Assembly: GCA_903834925.1 (NCBI GenBank)
Contig: CAILLA010000136.1
Coordinates: 48,537-112,536 of the forward strand
Origin: an uncultured Schlesneria sp.
GTDB lineage: Bacteria; Planctomycetota; Planctomycetia; Planctomycetales; Planctomycetaceae
Reading direction: 5' to 3'
DNA: 64,000 bases
In this document: piece by piece, positions 36,774-46,249 of the stretch
How positions within the stretch are numbered: position 1 is the first letter of the stretch
Layout of the letters: every line of letters begins with the position of its first letter
The notes under the pieces: generated by a model
What the model was told of the DNA's origin: nothing
The model's input: the letters and a program-made list of their open reading frames with translations, nothing else
Databases searched by the model: none
Translations under genes and position numbers: made by a program

Positions 36774-37787
36774 ATGCCAACTTTGAAACCTGGTGAACGA
36801 ACGGTCGTCGTTCTGGGTGCGAATTCGTTTTCCGGCCAGGACTTTGTGGATCTTTTGCTCGATCAACCTGCATACCGGGTGATAGGAATCAGCCGATCGG
36901 CAGAACGATCGTCGTTATTCCTGAGATATCTCGAACGACACGACCGATCACGGTTCACATATCATCAATTGGACATGAACCACGACGTGCCAACGCTTCT
37001 GAAACTGTTGGACGCCGAAAGGCCAGCCTGGATCGTCAATTTCGCCGCTCAAAGTGAAGTTGCTCCGAGTTGGGATCATCCAGAACATTGGTTTCAAACG
37101 AATTGTGTCGCTCTGTCAGAGATGATCAATCATCTCAGGCGTCAGAATTATCTCGAGCGATATCTGCACGTTTCGTCACCTGAAGTCTACGGCACGTGTG
37201 TTGGACAAGTCACTGAAGATGCCCCGATAAACCCGAGCACGCCTTATGCCGCCTCGAAAGCGGGGGCCGACTTTTTGCTGTCTGCCTATCGCAAGCAATT
37301 CCATTTTCCGCTACTCACCGTTCGTGCCACCAACGTCTATGGGGCGAGGCAGCAATTGTTCAAAATCATTCCTCGCTCAGCCATTTATTTACAGACAGGT
37401 CGAAAGATCGAATTGCACGGTGGTGGCCGAGCCGTCAAGTCGTACATCCACATTCGTGACGTGTCACGGGGCGAATTGGCAATTCTGGAACGAGGTCGCA
37501 TTGGACAGATTTATCACCTGTCCCCGGATCAGGGGATTGCCGTTCGTGATGTCGTCCAACAAATGTGCAAAGAACTGGGACATTCCTTCACCGATTCCAC
37601 GATCGCAGTCGACGAGCGTCCTGGTCAGGACGCCGCCTACGTGATCGATTCAACTCTTGCTCGATCCGAGTTAGGTTGGCAACCTGAGGTCACCCTTGCC
37701 GAGGGTCTGAAGGAGGTCATAAACTGGGTCCAGTCCAATCTGACGGAAATTCGTCAGCTGCCATTGTCGTACAACCACAAACCTTGA
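36774..37787 (+). CDS. NAD-dependent epimerase/dehydratase (extended SDR, nucleotide-sugar type)
   Basis: A 337-residue extended short-chain dehydrogenase. The nucleotide-binding loop is VVLGANSFSGQDFVDLLL, a variant of GxxGxxG. The catalytic residues are in VSSPEVYG and YAASKAGADFLL (YxxxK), and substrate-binding SYIHIRDVSRG is present. It is closest to GDP-mannose or dTDP-glucose 4,6-dehydratases and UDP-sugar epimerases; the exact substrate cannot be told. The ATG at 36774 is chosen over a TTG at 36735. It opens a four-gene plus-strand operon of sugar-modifying enzymes. Confidence 0.87.
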   Translation: MPTLKPGERTVVVLGANSFSGQDFVDLLLDQPAYRVIGISRSAERSSLFLRYLERHDRSRFTYHQLDMNHDVPTLLKLLDAERPAWIVNFAAQSEVAPSWDHPEHWFQTNCVALSEMINHLRRQNYLERYLHVSSPEVYGTCVGQVTEDAPINPSTPYAASKAGADFLLSAYRKQFHFPLLTVRATNVYGARQQLFKIIPRSAIYLQTGRKIELHGGGRAVKSYIHIRDVSRGELAILERGRIGQIYHLSPDQGIAVRDVVQQMCKELGHSFTDSTIAVDERPGQDAAYVIDSTLARSELGWQPEVTLAEGLKEVINWVQSNLTEIRQLPLSYNHKP

Positions 37788-37815
37788 ACGCTACCGATTT
37801 ACTACGAAAGTACCG

Positions 37816-38478
37816 ATGGCTTACTTTGATTTTCTCTCGTCTGTTCACAAGGCAACCAAGCGAGATTATCGTCAGCGAGTGCTCGACCATGATAAAGCCG
37901 AATGTGCCGAGATCGCCTTACAATTCGGCCGTGACTATTGGGACGGCGAACGGCACATCGGGTACGGGGGTTACCGTTACGATGGTCGCTGGCGACCCGT
38001 GGCGGAAGCCATCGCGAAACACTACGACCTGAAACCCGGCTCGACGATCTTGGACGTCGGCTGTGGCAAGGGGTTTCTGCTGTATGAATTCACCCAAGTC
38101 GTCCCCGGTGCAAAAATTGCCGGGATCGATATTTCCCAATATGCGATCGAGAATTCCAAAGAAGAAGTTCGACCATTTTTACAGGTTGGCGACGCAGCCA
38201 GCCTCCCCTACCCTGACAAATCTTTCGATCTGGTTATCAGCCTGAATGCTCTTCACAATCTCCACAACTACGATCTCTGGTCAGCAATCCAGGGGATCGA
38301 GCGAGTCGGACGCGGTGGCAAATATATCGTTGTCGAGACGTACCGCAACGAGCGAGAAAAGATGAACTTGCTTTACTGGCAATTGACATGCCGGGCGTTC
38401 CATACCCCACGAGAATGGGAATGGCTGTATGAACAAGCCGGGTACACCGGCGATCACGGCTATATTACATTTGAGTAG
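37816..38478 (+). CDS. Class I SAM-dependent methyltransferase
   Basis: A 220-residue methyltransferase with motif I ILDVGCGKGFLLYEF (about residues 79-93), motif II IAGIDISQYAI, motif III GDAASLPYPDKSFDLVIS and post-motif RVGRGGKYIVVE. The N-terminal third has FGRDYWDGERHIGYGGYRYD, typical of methyltransferases in nucleotide-sugar operons. It follows the epimerase by 28 bases and is followed after 3 bases by the next gene. Confidence 0.88.
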   Translation: MAYFDFLSSVHKATKRDYRQRVLDHDKAECAEIALQFGRDYWDGERHIGYGGYRYDGRWRPVAEAIAKHYDLKPGSTILDVGCGKGFLLYEFTQVVPGAKIAGIDISQYAIENSKEEVRPFLQVGDAASLPYPDKSFDLVISLNALHNLHNYDLWSAIQGIERVGRGGKYIVVETYRNEREKMNLLYWQLTCRAFHTPREWEWLYEQAGYTGDHGYITFE

Positions 38479-38481
38479 ATT

Positions 38482-39711
38482 GTGCCGGTGATGCTCAAGA
38501 AAAATCCCATCAAGGTTCTTTCTCACTGTCGTGTTTGCCGCGCGTCGCAGCCCCGCTTTGTGACGGATTTTGGGGACTTGGCCGTGACAAATCAGTTCAT
38601 AGCGAACGTTGACAAACAAGCGTTCCGGCAAACGATCTCATGGCATGAATGCCGTCATTGCGGGGTCGTCCAACTGACAGACACTCCTCCGCTGGAACAA
38701 TTACGACACGAATTTCCGTGGCTGGTTTATCGTGAACCGGAAGGGCATCTTGATGACACAGCGGCGGATCTCATCCGCGTTGCCAATTTAAGACCCCACC
38801 ACCGCATCGTCGGATTGTCACAAGACGATTTGCCGCTTCTGAATCGACTTGAAACAGGTACGGTCCAGTTATTGAACCCGGTCCTGGATCTTGGGATTAC
38901 TTGCCGTCATTACGGCATGGAAACCGTGCAAGCACAATGGACCGTCGACAGGGCTCGCCGACTCGCACAGAACTACGGCCCCTTCGACGTGATGGTTGCT
39001 CGCTACGCTCTGGAACACGCTCACGATGCCGCGGAATTTCTTGAGGCATGCCATGAAATGCTCGTTCCAGGCGGAATTCTCGTTATCGAAGTTCCTGATT
39101 GTTCGCAAGCCTTTCGGGACCTTGATGTCACAGTTGTCTGGGAAGAACACGTGCTTTACTTCACAGAGCGAACCCTACTGCAAGGCTTGTCCGCAGCAGG
39201 ATTCGAAACACTGTACTTTCAACGAGTGCCTGATCCCCTGGAGGATCGTTTGGTCTGGATCGGAAGAACGGTTCATTCGACAAAAGCCGACAACTCGACG
39301 TCAGCAATCGTACCGACCGACGCAGATGTCGGCCGTTTTGCAGAGCAATGGCCACAACAACGTGAAGCAATCCGCGCCTGGGCTAATGGGATTCGCCAGG
39401 ATGGTGGGCGACTTGCTGTCTTCGGAGCCGGACATCGCGCCTGCACGTTGATTGATATCATGGGGCTGGCAGGGTTTCTGGACTGCGTCATTGATGACTC
39501 AGCTGAAAAACGGGCGTATTGTTTTCCCGCGGGAGGATTGCCGATTCGGGGTTCAGCGGCACTGCTGGATCGCGAGATTTCCTTTTGTCTGTTTGCCGTA
39601 AACCCCGGCGTCGAAGATCGCATCGTAAGCCGTAACTCCGAATATGTTGCCAAGGGGGGATCCTTTGTGTCGTGCTATCCCAGTAGTTCTCGTGCGTTGA
39701 GGCTGCGATGA
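38482..39711 (+). CDS. Sugar C-methyltransferase-like protein with zinc-finger N terminus
   Basis: A 409-residue protein with the three-part layout of deoxysugar C-methyltransferases (TylC3/NovU type). A Cys4 zinc site uses CRVC (residues 17-20) and CRHCGVVQL (57-65). A SAM-fold domain covers about 100-250 (FDVMVARYALEHAHDAAEFL, LVPGGILVIEVPD), and a C-terminal Methyltransf_14-like domain has GGRLAVFGAGHRACTLIDIM. The SAM motif I region reads IVGLSQDDLPLL rather than the usual ExGxxxG, so activity is uncertain. Starts are GTG 38482 or ATG 38491. Its stop overlaps the next start. Confidence 0.82.
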   Translation: MPVMLKKNPIKVLSHCRVCRASQPRFVTDFGDLAVTNQFIANVDKQAFRQTISWHECRHCGVVQLTDTPPLEQLRHEFPWLVYREPEGHLDDTAADLIRVANLRPHHRIVGLSQDDLPLLNRLETGTVQLLNPVLDLGITCRHYGMETVQAQWTVDRARRLAQNYGPFDVMVARYALEHAHDAAEFLEACHEMLVPGGILVIEVPDCSQAFRDLDVTVVWEEHVLYFTERTLLQGLSAAGFETLYFQRVPDPLEDRLVWIGRTVHSTKADNSTSAIVPTDADVGRFAEQWPQQREAIRAWANGIRQDGGRLAVFGAGHRACTLIDIMGLAGFLDCVIDDSAEKRAYCFPAGGLPIRGSAALLDREISFCLFAVNPGVEDRIVSRNSEYVAKGGSFVSCYPSSSRALRLR

Positions 39712-40463
39712 CCCATGACCATTCGATTGTTGTTGGAGGAACTCGAGGGCTTGGTCGCGCCCTCGTGGAGTTATGGGCGGAAGAAACGGGCGCAATCTCG
39801 GTCATCGGACGAAGGTTGCCGGATGTAGCTGTCCGTCCGCCGCGTGATGGCATTCGATTCTATTCGGCCGATCTGACAAAAATCGAAAGCATTGCTCCAG
39901 CAATCGACGAGATTGTGCAAGCAGCTGGCCAAGTCTCGCGGCTGGTTTTCTCACAGAGATTCAGAGGAAGCGGCGACACGCTGGATGGCGAGCTCGACGT
40001 TGGTGTAAAAGGGACGCAGCGGATCATCGATTATCTGGTTTCAAAAGATTTGTTCGCTGAACAATCCGCGATCGTCGTTGTCAGCTCTGTCTTGGGTCAG
40101 TTCATCGCTGCCGAGCAACCACTGGGATACCACGTCACGAAAGCTGCTCAGGATCAACTCGTACGGTTTTACGCGGTGCAACTGGCATCCAGGGGCATTC
40201 GCGTCAATGCCGTGGCCCCGAATCTCATCGAAAAAGAGTCCGGGCGTGAGTTCTACCTCAAAAACCCGGAACTCAAACGCCATTACGAATCGCTGATCCC
40301 TCTAGGGCAAATGGGAACTCCGCGCGACGTCGCCAACGCGATCGATTTTTTGTGCAGCGATCGCGCCGCCCATATCACGGGACAGATATTGAACGTTGAT
40401 GGGGGGGTGACGGTGTTGATGCAGCACTCACTGGGGGCTAGGCCGGACATTCGACCGATTTGA
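39708..40463 (+). CDS. Short-chain dehydrogenase/reductase
   Basis: A 251-residue classical SDR. The cofactor loop is VGGTRGLGRALVE (residues 9-21). The active site has a Ser in VVVSSVLG and Y-x3-K in GYHVTKAAQDQ. RVNAVAPNLI and the C-terminal GQILNVDGGVTVL match the FabG-like group. The start overlaps the upstream stop (ATGA), making it the last gene of the epimerase-methyltransferase operon. It probably reduces a keto-sugar made by that pathway. Confidence 0.88.
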   Translation: MTHDHSIVVGGTRGLGRALVELWAEETGAISVIGRRLPDVAVRPPRDGIRFYSADLTKIESIAPAIDEIVQAAGQVSRLVFSQRFRGSGDTLDGELDVGVKGTQRIIDYLVSKDLFAEQSAIVVVSSVLGQFIAAEQPLGYHVTKAAQDQLVRFYAVQLASRGIRVNAVAPNLIEKESGREFYLKNPELKRHYESLIPLGQMGTPRDVANAIDFLCSDRAAHITGQILNVDGGVTVLMQHSLGARPDIRPI

Positions 40464-40473
40464 CGGGCGAAGA

Positions 40474-40510
40474 AATGGGACTTATGGGACCGATGGGACT
40501 TATAGGACAG
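40474..40510. repeat. Short imperfect tandem repeat
   Basis: About four imperfect units of ATGGGACTT/ATGGGACCG run together just after the SDR gene. No function is evident. Confidence 0.6.
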
Positions 40511-40580
40511 GATGGAAATAAGACCGTTTTTTTTAAAGGTCAGTCCTGGGGGTGATCTTAATTTCCCTTCGCCCGAACGA

Positions 40581-41270
40581 TTACTTTTTGCCACAACAGA
40601 CAGAAAATAGGTAATGCGCCATTGGCGAAAAGCCGGTGTGGACAACCTCATCGTTCATCGAGAACAAAAACACGTTGTGAAAATCTTTCTCTAATGTCGC
40701 CTTCAAGACTTTGCCGCTTTTGCAATTGACGTGTCCGATTTTACTTTGCGGCGACGCGTAGGCCTGAGATTCCAGCGACGGCATTCCGACGATTAACACC
40801 CCCTGCTCAGTCAACGAATCTTTCAGATTTGTCACATAGAGATGCTCTTGCTCGGCTTCGATATGTTCCATCACGTCGACGCTGTAAATCCCGTCAAACG
40901 GTCCTTCTTTTAGCGGTCCACCCAAAAGAATGTCATGCAGATTAGCGTGAAGTTTCCAGCGATCAACCTGCCGCGAATTGATGTCGTCAATGAAAATCGG
41001 ATCGAAGTCGTAGACATGCAGTTCGTTGACCTCCTGCTGGACAATCCGCGAGCCAAACGCATCTCCACAACCAAGCTCGGCAACCTTGTTCTTGCCCGAG
41101 AGAATTTTCGAAACAAATTTGTAACGAGACAGCACAAATGCCAGGCGGCGAGGGTCATCGTACCAGACCTGATTCATCATCAGGCCGAGGTTCGCAATTC
41201 CAATCTTGTCTTTGACATCCAAAAGTTCCGAGTACTGCTTTTCTTTTGTCTGAGGCTGGTCCGCGTTCAT
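40581..41270 (-). CDS. Class I SAM-dependent methyltransferase
   Basis: A 229-residue methyltransferase with motif I VAELGCGDAFGSRIV (about 63-77), motif II LHVYDFDPIF and motif III DGIYSVDVMEHIEAEQEHLY. The ATG at 41270 is taken; a TTG at 41273 would add one residue. It lies 84 bases downstream of the STM4011-like gene on the same strand, so it may be the last gene of that operon and act on its product. Its family is close to methyltransferases found beside glycosyltransferases. Confidence 0.82.
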   Translation of the reverse strand: MNADQPQTKEKQYSELLDVKDKIGIANLGLMMNQVWYDDPRRLAFVLSRYKFVSKILSGKNKVAELGCGDAFGSRIVQQEVNELHVYDFDPIFIDDINSRQVDRWKLHANLHDILLGGPLKEGPFDGIYSVDVMEHIEAEQEHLYVTNLKDSLTEQGVLIVGMPSLESQAYASPQSKIGHVNCKSGKVLKATLEKDFHNVFLFSMNDEVVHTGFSPMAHYLFSVCCGKK

Positions 41271-41354
41271 CAAGAATATCCAATACGTTCATACAGGCTT
41301 TAGAAGGATTTCGGTTGAGATCCCCGTCTCTAACTCTTTGATAGCATAATTACG

Positions 41355-42296
41355 TCATTTTGATGCATGGAGCGAATCACTCCTCGGCTTTTGTGCAGTC
41401 GGGATATTCTCTTTTTGGAAAACGTCAGCCTTCTTAATCCGCTCCAATAGACCGTCACCGAAAACGGTTTCGAGGTTCAAGTGATCGAGATGCACATACC
41501 CGATGTGGCAACCGCAGGTATCATTTGGACACAGACGTTCCCGGAGTGCCTCGCTAAAATCTTGGTCGTACAAGTTGCCGATTCGATCTTTGACGAAATG
41601 ACATCGCGTGACTTCCCCATTGCCGTCAACGGAAATTACCGAAGCCCCGGTCCTGCATGGTCGGCCGCGACTGGCGTGGTACGTCGCGTTGATTCGAAAC
41701 AGGGGATCAAGCTGTTCGCAATGCTGGATGTCCGTCTCTGTGTAGTATCCCGGCTGTCGTTTGAAGGCATTGATCCACAAATAAACAGCAGCGGGTAACT
41801 CTTGTCTTAACGCCTTGATTTCACTGAGATCTTCTTTCAGCCCAACGGCACCAACGCTATAGCGAATTCGGTTCGCATCAAGGATTCGGCATTGCGAGAG
41901 GAACTGCGACCGACTTGTCTGTGAAGGATGAAAGGTACACCACAGCCCAAGTCGCGTTGGATCGCAGTGGTCGATCCAATCCAGTCGGCACGACAGGTTT
42001 GTTTGAATTGCGACTTTCTTGATGTGCGATGTCTGAGTCAGTCGGATGATCGCTTTCTGGTACCACGAGCGGATGAGTGCTTCTCCCCAAGGTGTAAAAA
42101 AGATGGATAATCGATCTCCGTGACCGGCGCCAAGCGTTGGCCATTGTTCAAGAGACCATCGCTCAAATCTCTCCAGGCAATTCCGGTCATGAGCCAATTC
42201 ACTTGCCGTTTCATGATGCTTGGCAAACGGGCAATAGTGGCAGTCATAATTGCAACTTGAAAGCGGCCCTCGATAAAGGATTGTCAGGTCAGGCAT
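41355..42296 (-). CDS. STM4011-like radical SAM protein
   Basis: A 313-residue radical SAM enzyme. The iron-sulfur site is the CxxxCxxC in SSCNYDCHYCPFAKH (residues 11-25). The extra Cys residues near the C terminus (RPCRTG, TRCHFV, CPNDTCGCHIGY) could hold an auxiliary cluster. It resembles the Salmonella STM4011 family, for which no reaction is known. The ATG at 42296 overlaps the end of the STM4012-like gene by 13 bases; it begins directly with MPDLTILYRGPLSSCNYDC. Longer frames upstream are inside that gene. It is the end of a run of five overlapping genes. Confidence 0.85.
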   Translation of the reverse strand: MPDLTILYRGPLSSCNYDCHYCPFAKHHETASELAHDRNCLERFERWSLEQWPTLGAGHGDRLSIFFTPWGEALIRSWYQKAIIRLTQTSHIKKVAIQTNLSCRLDWIDHCDPTRLGLWCTFHPSQTSRSQFLSQCRILDANRIRYSVGAVGLKEDLSEIKALRQELPAAVYLWINAFKRQPGYYTETDIQHCEQLDPLFRINATYHASRGRPCRTGASVISVDGNGEVTRCHFVKDRIGNLYDQDFSEALRERLCPNDTCGCHIGYVHLDHLNLETVFGDGLLERIKKADVFQKENIPTAQKPRSDSLHASK

Positions 42297-43678
42297 GCAG
42301 CACGCTCCTCGATCAATCTGGAGACACTCCCCGAGGCCAGCCAGGGACCGATTGCATCGGACCATTCGATCCCTTCGTCCGTTAGCTGCAAACTGCCGTT
42401 CTGTCTCATGGCGAGTCCAGCACACTCCAACTCATTCAATTCCGTCATGTCCGCAAATGCGTTGGTTTCAAATCGTCTTGAATAAGAAATGCAATCCAGT
42501 CCCGATCTCTGCAGCAATGAAAGAATCACAAATCTCCGCTTTTGTTCCTCGACAGAAAGCATAATCCCGTGGTGAGCCGCAGCAAACTCCGAGGGTTGAC
42601 GCTTCAAGTAATCTCCAAGGATCGCTTTCACACCGGTTTGGCTTACCGCATAGTCCGTCGAGTAATGCAGGTGTGAGGTATACGACCTTGCTCCGCAGCC
42701 CAATCCCACCATGCCATCCGACTGGCAATAATAGGGGGCTTTTGATTGCGAAGAACCTGCCGATGGCTCATGTTCCCCATTTCCCGCGCCGCCGGTTGGA
42801 ATGTGTGATTCGATGTTGCGAGCAAACATGCGGAACGAAATCTGAGAATAACCTGCGTCTAATAGTAGCACGCGGGCAGCTCGATAAGCTTGGAGACGAG
42901 TGTCATCCCATTCTCGAATTCGACGGCCCAGGCCGGTTTGTTCGCGAACGTAAAGAGGATAAAGATAGATTTCCTCCGGACGATATTCCAGTGCTGTGGA
43001 AACCGTTTGAACCCAGTTCTGCGGCGACTGTGATTCAGCGCCATAAATGAGATCGAGGTTCACAATCGGAAATCGAGAATCGCAAATCAGGGCGAGTGAA
43101 CGCTCGGTTTCCGCTCGTTTCTGGGGTCGTCCAAGCCGATTCGACGTGTCATCATCAAACGATTGCACTCCCAGGCTCAGGCGTTCGACACCCTTTTCCC
43201 TTAAGAAGGCAAGTTTTTCGGCGTCGATCGTTGCGGGAGATGCCTCAACAGAAGTCGGGATCACTTTCGAGTCAGCCCCCATGGTCTCGCCGATAATCTG
43301 CCACAGCATTTGCAATTCGCTGATCGACAAGAATGTCGGGGTTCCGCCACCGATCGCCATTCGAGCGAATTGACAATCGCCGAGCGCGAGTCGGACTTGT
43401 TCTGCTTCCCGCCGTAGTTGGTCTAGATACCGACCAGGAACGTCCGCCAGGGGCTGCGATTGAGTAAACAGATTGCAGAAGCCGCACCGGAACTCGCAGA
43501 AAGGAATATGGAGATAAAGGAATAGTGCATCGCGCGATTCCGTTTTCCAGACGACGTCTAATGACTGCGGCGGTGTAAGCGGTCGATATGCCAGCTTGTG
43601 CGGATACGAATATGCATAAGAAACGTATGGCGAACCCTGGAGCATTTCCTGCAGTGATCGACTTGATTCAGTTGGCAT
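42284..43678 (-). CDS. STM4012-like radical SAM protein (HemW-related)
   Basis: A 464-residue radical SAM protein. The iron-sulfur site is PFCEFRCGFCNLF (CxxxCxxC, about residues 60-70). HemW/HemN-type blocks follow: GGGTPTFLS, SVEASPATIDAEKL, RLSLGVQSFDD and NLDLIYG. Its nearest named relative is the Salmonella STM4012 family, always found with STM4011 and STM4013. It overlaps the genes on both sides by 11-13 bases. The protein may bind haem or a flat tetrapyrrole-like substrate as HemW does; that is unproven. Confidence 0.87.
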   Translation of the reverse strand: MPTESSRSLQEMLQGSPYVSYAYSYPHKLAYRPLTPPQSLDVVWKTESRDALFLYLHIPFCEFRCGFCNLFTQSQPLADVPGRYLDQLRREAEQVRLALGDCQFARMAIGGGTPTFLSISELQMLWQIIGETMGADSKVIPTSVEASPATIDAEKLAFLREKGVERLSLGVQSFDDDTSNRLGRPQKRAETERSLALICDSRFPIVNLDLIYGAESQSPQNWVQTVSTALEYRPEEIYLYPLYVREQTGLGRRIREWDDTRLQAYRAARVLLLDAGYSQISFRMFARNIESHIPTGGAGNGEHEPSAGSSQSKAPYYCQSDGMVGLGCGARSYTSHLHYSTDYAVSQTGVKAILGDYLKRQPSEFAAAHHGIMLSVEEQKRRFVILSLLQRSGLDCISYSRRFETNAFADMTELNELECAGLAMRQNGSLQLTDEGIEWSDAIGPWLASGSVSRLIEERAACLT

Positions 43679-44498
43679 GAAGTTCCTCGTCCAAGTGATC
43701 TGCTGGGATCACAAACTCAGCATAAGGAACATTCCATATGACAGGATGAGCCAATCGATGTCCATGGTAGCCATCTTCTCCATAAGCCGTTCCATGATCC
43801 GAACAAACGATGCACAAGCAAGGACTTCGGCGACGAAGCGCTTGAAAAAGTGGAGGAAGACACGAATCGACATACGCTAAAGCGGCTCGTTGCGTGAGAC
43901 AGGAATCCTCGGTTGCTTCAGGAACATACATACAATTTGGCTGATGCAGGGCGGAAATGTTGATAAACAGGAACAGCCGACGTGACCGTTCTGTCCGAGC
44001 GATAATCGAAACGGCCAGTTGAACTTGATTCGCCGAAGATGCTGCGTCGGTGACGCCCAGCGCCGGCGACCAGTGACTTTCCTCGAACAGGCTTGGAAAT
44101 ACGCTTCCCAATGGCGTTCGTTTGTTAAAGAAACCAACTCCACCAATACAGACCGTATGATAACCACGCTCAGCCAGGCCGCTCACAATATCTGGTGACT
44201 GAAAGACGCATGTCTCGGCTGAGGTTGTCTCGCTGCCGGGGAATTCTGCGGCAAATAGACGAGGATGCGGCCCTGGCCCGATCGGTGTTGGCAAAAAGCC
44301 CGCAAAAAACGCGGCGTGTGCCGCATAGGTGAAACTGCCCGGTGAGTGTCTTTGTTCCCACCGTCGACCTGGAAGCAGCCGTTGCAAGCATGGCGTCACG
44401 CCACTTTCCAAGGCGTCAACGGCCACATCGAAACGAAGCGTATCAAGTGTGATGAACAAAACATCGTGAGTTCCGATTAACTGGTTGGCATCAAGCAT
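43668..44498 (-). CDS. STM4013-like hydrolase (alkaline phosphatase/sulfatase fold)
   Basis: A 276-residue soluble protein of the alkaline-phosphatase superfamily. FITLDTLRFDVA (residues 15-26) carries the first metal-binding Asp residues. The nucleophile position falls in GSFTYAAHAAFFAGF, where sulfatases have CxPxR, so Ser or Thr would act and no formylglycine is made. The metal-binding SDHG is in VCSDHGTAYGEDGYHGHRLA. This matches the STM4013/SEN3800 family. It has no signal peptide. It starts 22 bases inside the HAD gene. Confidence 0.85.
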   Translation of the reverse strand: MLDANQLIGTHDVLFITLDTLRFDVAVDALESGVTPCLQRLLPGRRWEQRHSPGSFTYAAHAAFFAGFLPTPIGPGPHPRLFAAEFPGSETTSAETCVFQSPDIVSGLAERGYHTVCIGGVGFFNKRTPLGSVFPSLFEESHWSPALGVTDAASSANQVQLAVSIIARTERSRRLFLFINISALHQPNCMYVPEATEDSCLTQRAALAYVDSCLPPLFQALRRRSPCLCIVCSDHGTAYGEDGYHGHRLAHPVIWNVPYAEFVIPADHLDEELHAN

Positions 44499-45220
44499 GC
44501 GACGCTCGCCTCCAACTGACTCACGTGCCTGATTGTGTAGTCAGGTCGTTCCGGGAATGAATTTCCGTTTCCATCAAGGACATCAAGCCACTCACGACCA
44601 CCGTCAACCCAGGCAACTTGAAGTCCGACTCGCTTGGCTCCGATGACGTCGCGGACAGGATCATCGCCGACAAAAAGAGCATCGTTAGGGGAACAGTTCA
44701 GTTGTGACAATGCCGCCTCAAAAATCAGGGGGTCAGGCTTTGAAATTCCCAGTTCTCCTGAGACGACGATAGACTCGAACAAGTGTGCGTATCCCATCAC
44801 GTCAAGTTTTGCTCGTTGAACGGTTCCAGAGCCGTTCGTCACGATGGCCAGTCGAAAGCGGTCACGCAACCGCCGGATCAGTTGCTCAACGGCGGGGTCC
44901 GGCTCAATCAACTGAGGCAGCCGTCGTCGTTTTTCAGCATCCCATTCTTCGGAACAAATCTGCGAAAGCCATTCCGGCATTTCGGTGTCAGATTCGGCTT
45001 CATTCGGCAAAACAGAATTCTGTTCGCGAAGGACAACCGGAAGGTCTTCGCGCGTCAACCGGCTACGATCCCGCACCTCCATATGACCTAACGCCTGAGT
45101 TCTCTCCAATTCGTCCAAGTTCGGAAATGCATCGTCCAAATATTCCTGACAGAAAAGACGAAACGCCGCATCACGGTCGATCAGCGTGTTATCCAAATCA
45201 AAAATCACTGCACGGATCAT
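44477..45220 (-). CDS. HAD-family phosphatase
   Basis: A 247-residue HAD hydrolase with motif I FDLDNTLIDRDAAF (DxDxT), motif II IVTNGS, motif III K in ISKPDPLIF and motif IV FVGDDPVRDVIGA, all intact. A helical cap lies between residues 20 and 105. It belongs to the subfamily IA group (YjjG/PGP-like). The ATG at 45220 overlaps the upstream stop (ATGA), so the longer frame is rejected. HAD enzymes are not part of the usual STM4011-4015 set; here it may dephosphorylate an intermediate. Confidence 0.88.
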   Translation of the reverse strand: MIRAVIFDLDNTLIDRDAAFRLFCQEYLDDAFPNLDELERTQALGHMEVRDRSRLTREDLPVVLREQNSVLPNEAESDTEMPEWLSQICSEEWDAEKRRRLPQLIEPDPAVEQLIRRLRDRFRLAIVTNGSGTVQRAKLDVMGYAHLFESIVVSGELGISKPDPLIFEAALSQLNCSPNDALFVGDDPVRDVIGAKRVGLQVAWVDGGREWLDVLDGNGNSFPERPDYTIRHVSQLEASVACLMPTS

Positions 45221-46188
45221 GTTTCGATCAATGGCTTGTAGAGCGAGGGGTCGTCGAATCCTGCGGTCCATGCAATCGCCTGGTGACACGTTTGCATGGT
45301 TGGTGGAACGCGAATCAAATATTGCCTGGACGTTGAAGGACAATAGACGGCAACACAGACGAGATCTTCGTCCCCCACAAGTTTGACTCGTAGTAATCGA
45401 CGTTCCCCGCCGACATCGCGATCTTGATCAATAACTTCGGCATCTGCCTGGCTGAGAAATTGTTCGAACCCCATCCGTTCCAGCAGGACACGACGTCGTT
45501 CCGCGTTTCTTTCCCCTAGGACTTCATCCGCTGTAATCGACTCTGGTCGAAATGCGATTCGCCGATCGATTGGGACCCCCTTCCAACGCAATGGAACATC
45601 TTTTAAAGAATCGGGAAGTGTCGTGATCTGTGTTTCCGCCAGATCAAGCCACGAGTCAACTCGCAATCCTTCTGGAAGTGTCGAAATCCCTTTGCAACCG
45701 CGTAGGTCAAGTTGTGCCAGATGAGCGATCCACGGTGGCAGCGACTTTAATCCGATACAGTTTCTGGCCGACAATCGCCCAATATGCAAAGTCGCATGTT
45801 CCGGCCAGGTTTTGAGTTGAGGGCATCCACTGACGTCGAGAAAATACGTGTCGAAATCCTCGGGCAACCCGATCAAAGACACACAGCCCCCAAGATCGAT
45901 CGATCCAGCTTTGATTCCACGCGGCAGCGATACAAGATGGGAACAGTTCCGCAGGTTCAGTCGAAATTGCACGACCAAGCCTTCAGGAAGCGATTTGATC
46001 GCCGACTTTTCCAGATCCAATTGATAGCACGACAGCCCGGCAGGCAAACGCAGGCTGGAACTCGATTCCTTTAGACGGAGCGTTCCTTTCACCGCCAACC
46101 CATCAGGAGCCTTGCCAGCTTTAATCAGGTCGATCGCTTCTTCAACAGAATCCGCCGTACTCGACTTCTTCTTTTTCTTTTTCCACAT
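45217..46188 (-). CDS. Leucine-rich repeat protein with DUF6745-like C terminus
   Basis: A 323-residue soluble protein. A Lys-rich start (MWKKKKKKSS) is followed by about eight 20-22-residue bacterial LRRs of the LPxGL type (KSLPEGLVVQFRLNLRNCSH, LSARNCIGLKSLPPWIAHLA) up to about residue 205. The remainder (ITADEVLGERNAERRRVLLE, GERRLLRVKLVGDEDLVCVA, YLIRVPPTMQTCHQAIAWTA) matches what I know as DUF6745. Function is unknown. It is first of the minus-strand operon; AAAGG lies upstream of the ATG. The small gene at 46369 is its usual partner. Confidence 0.82.
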   Translation of the reverse strand: MWKKKKKKSSTADSVEEAIDLIKAGKAPDGLAVKGTLRLKESSSSLRLPAGLSCYQLDLEKSAIKSLPEGLVVQFRLNLRNCSHLVSLPRGIKAGSIDLGGCVSLIGLPEDFDTYFLDVSGCPQLKTWPEHATLHIGRLSARNCIGLKSLPPWIAHLAQLDLRGCKGISTLPEGLRVDSWLDLAETQITTLPDSLKDVPLRWKGVPIDRRIAFRPESITADEVLGERNAERRRVLLERMGFEQFLSQADAEVIDQDRDVGGERRLLRVKLVGDEDLVCVAVYCPSTSRQYLIRVPPTMQTCHQAIAWTAGFDDPSLYKPLIET

Positions 46189-46249
46189 CGTTCGATAACC
46201 TTTCTGCCGCGATTGTTATTGCGTTGTGAAGATTTAAAGTTCGGGTTGA

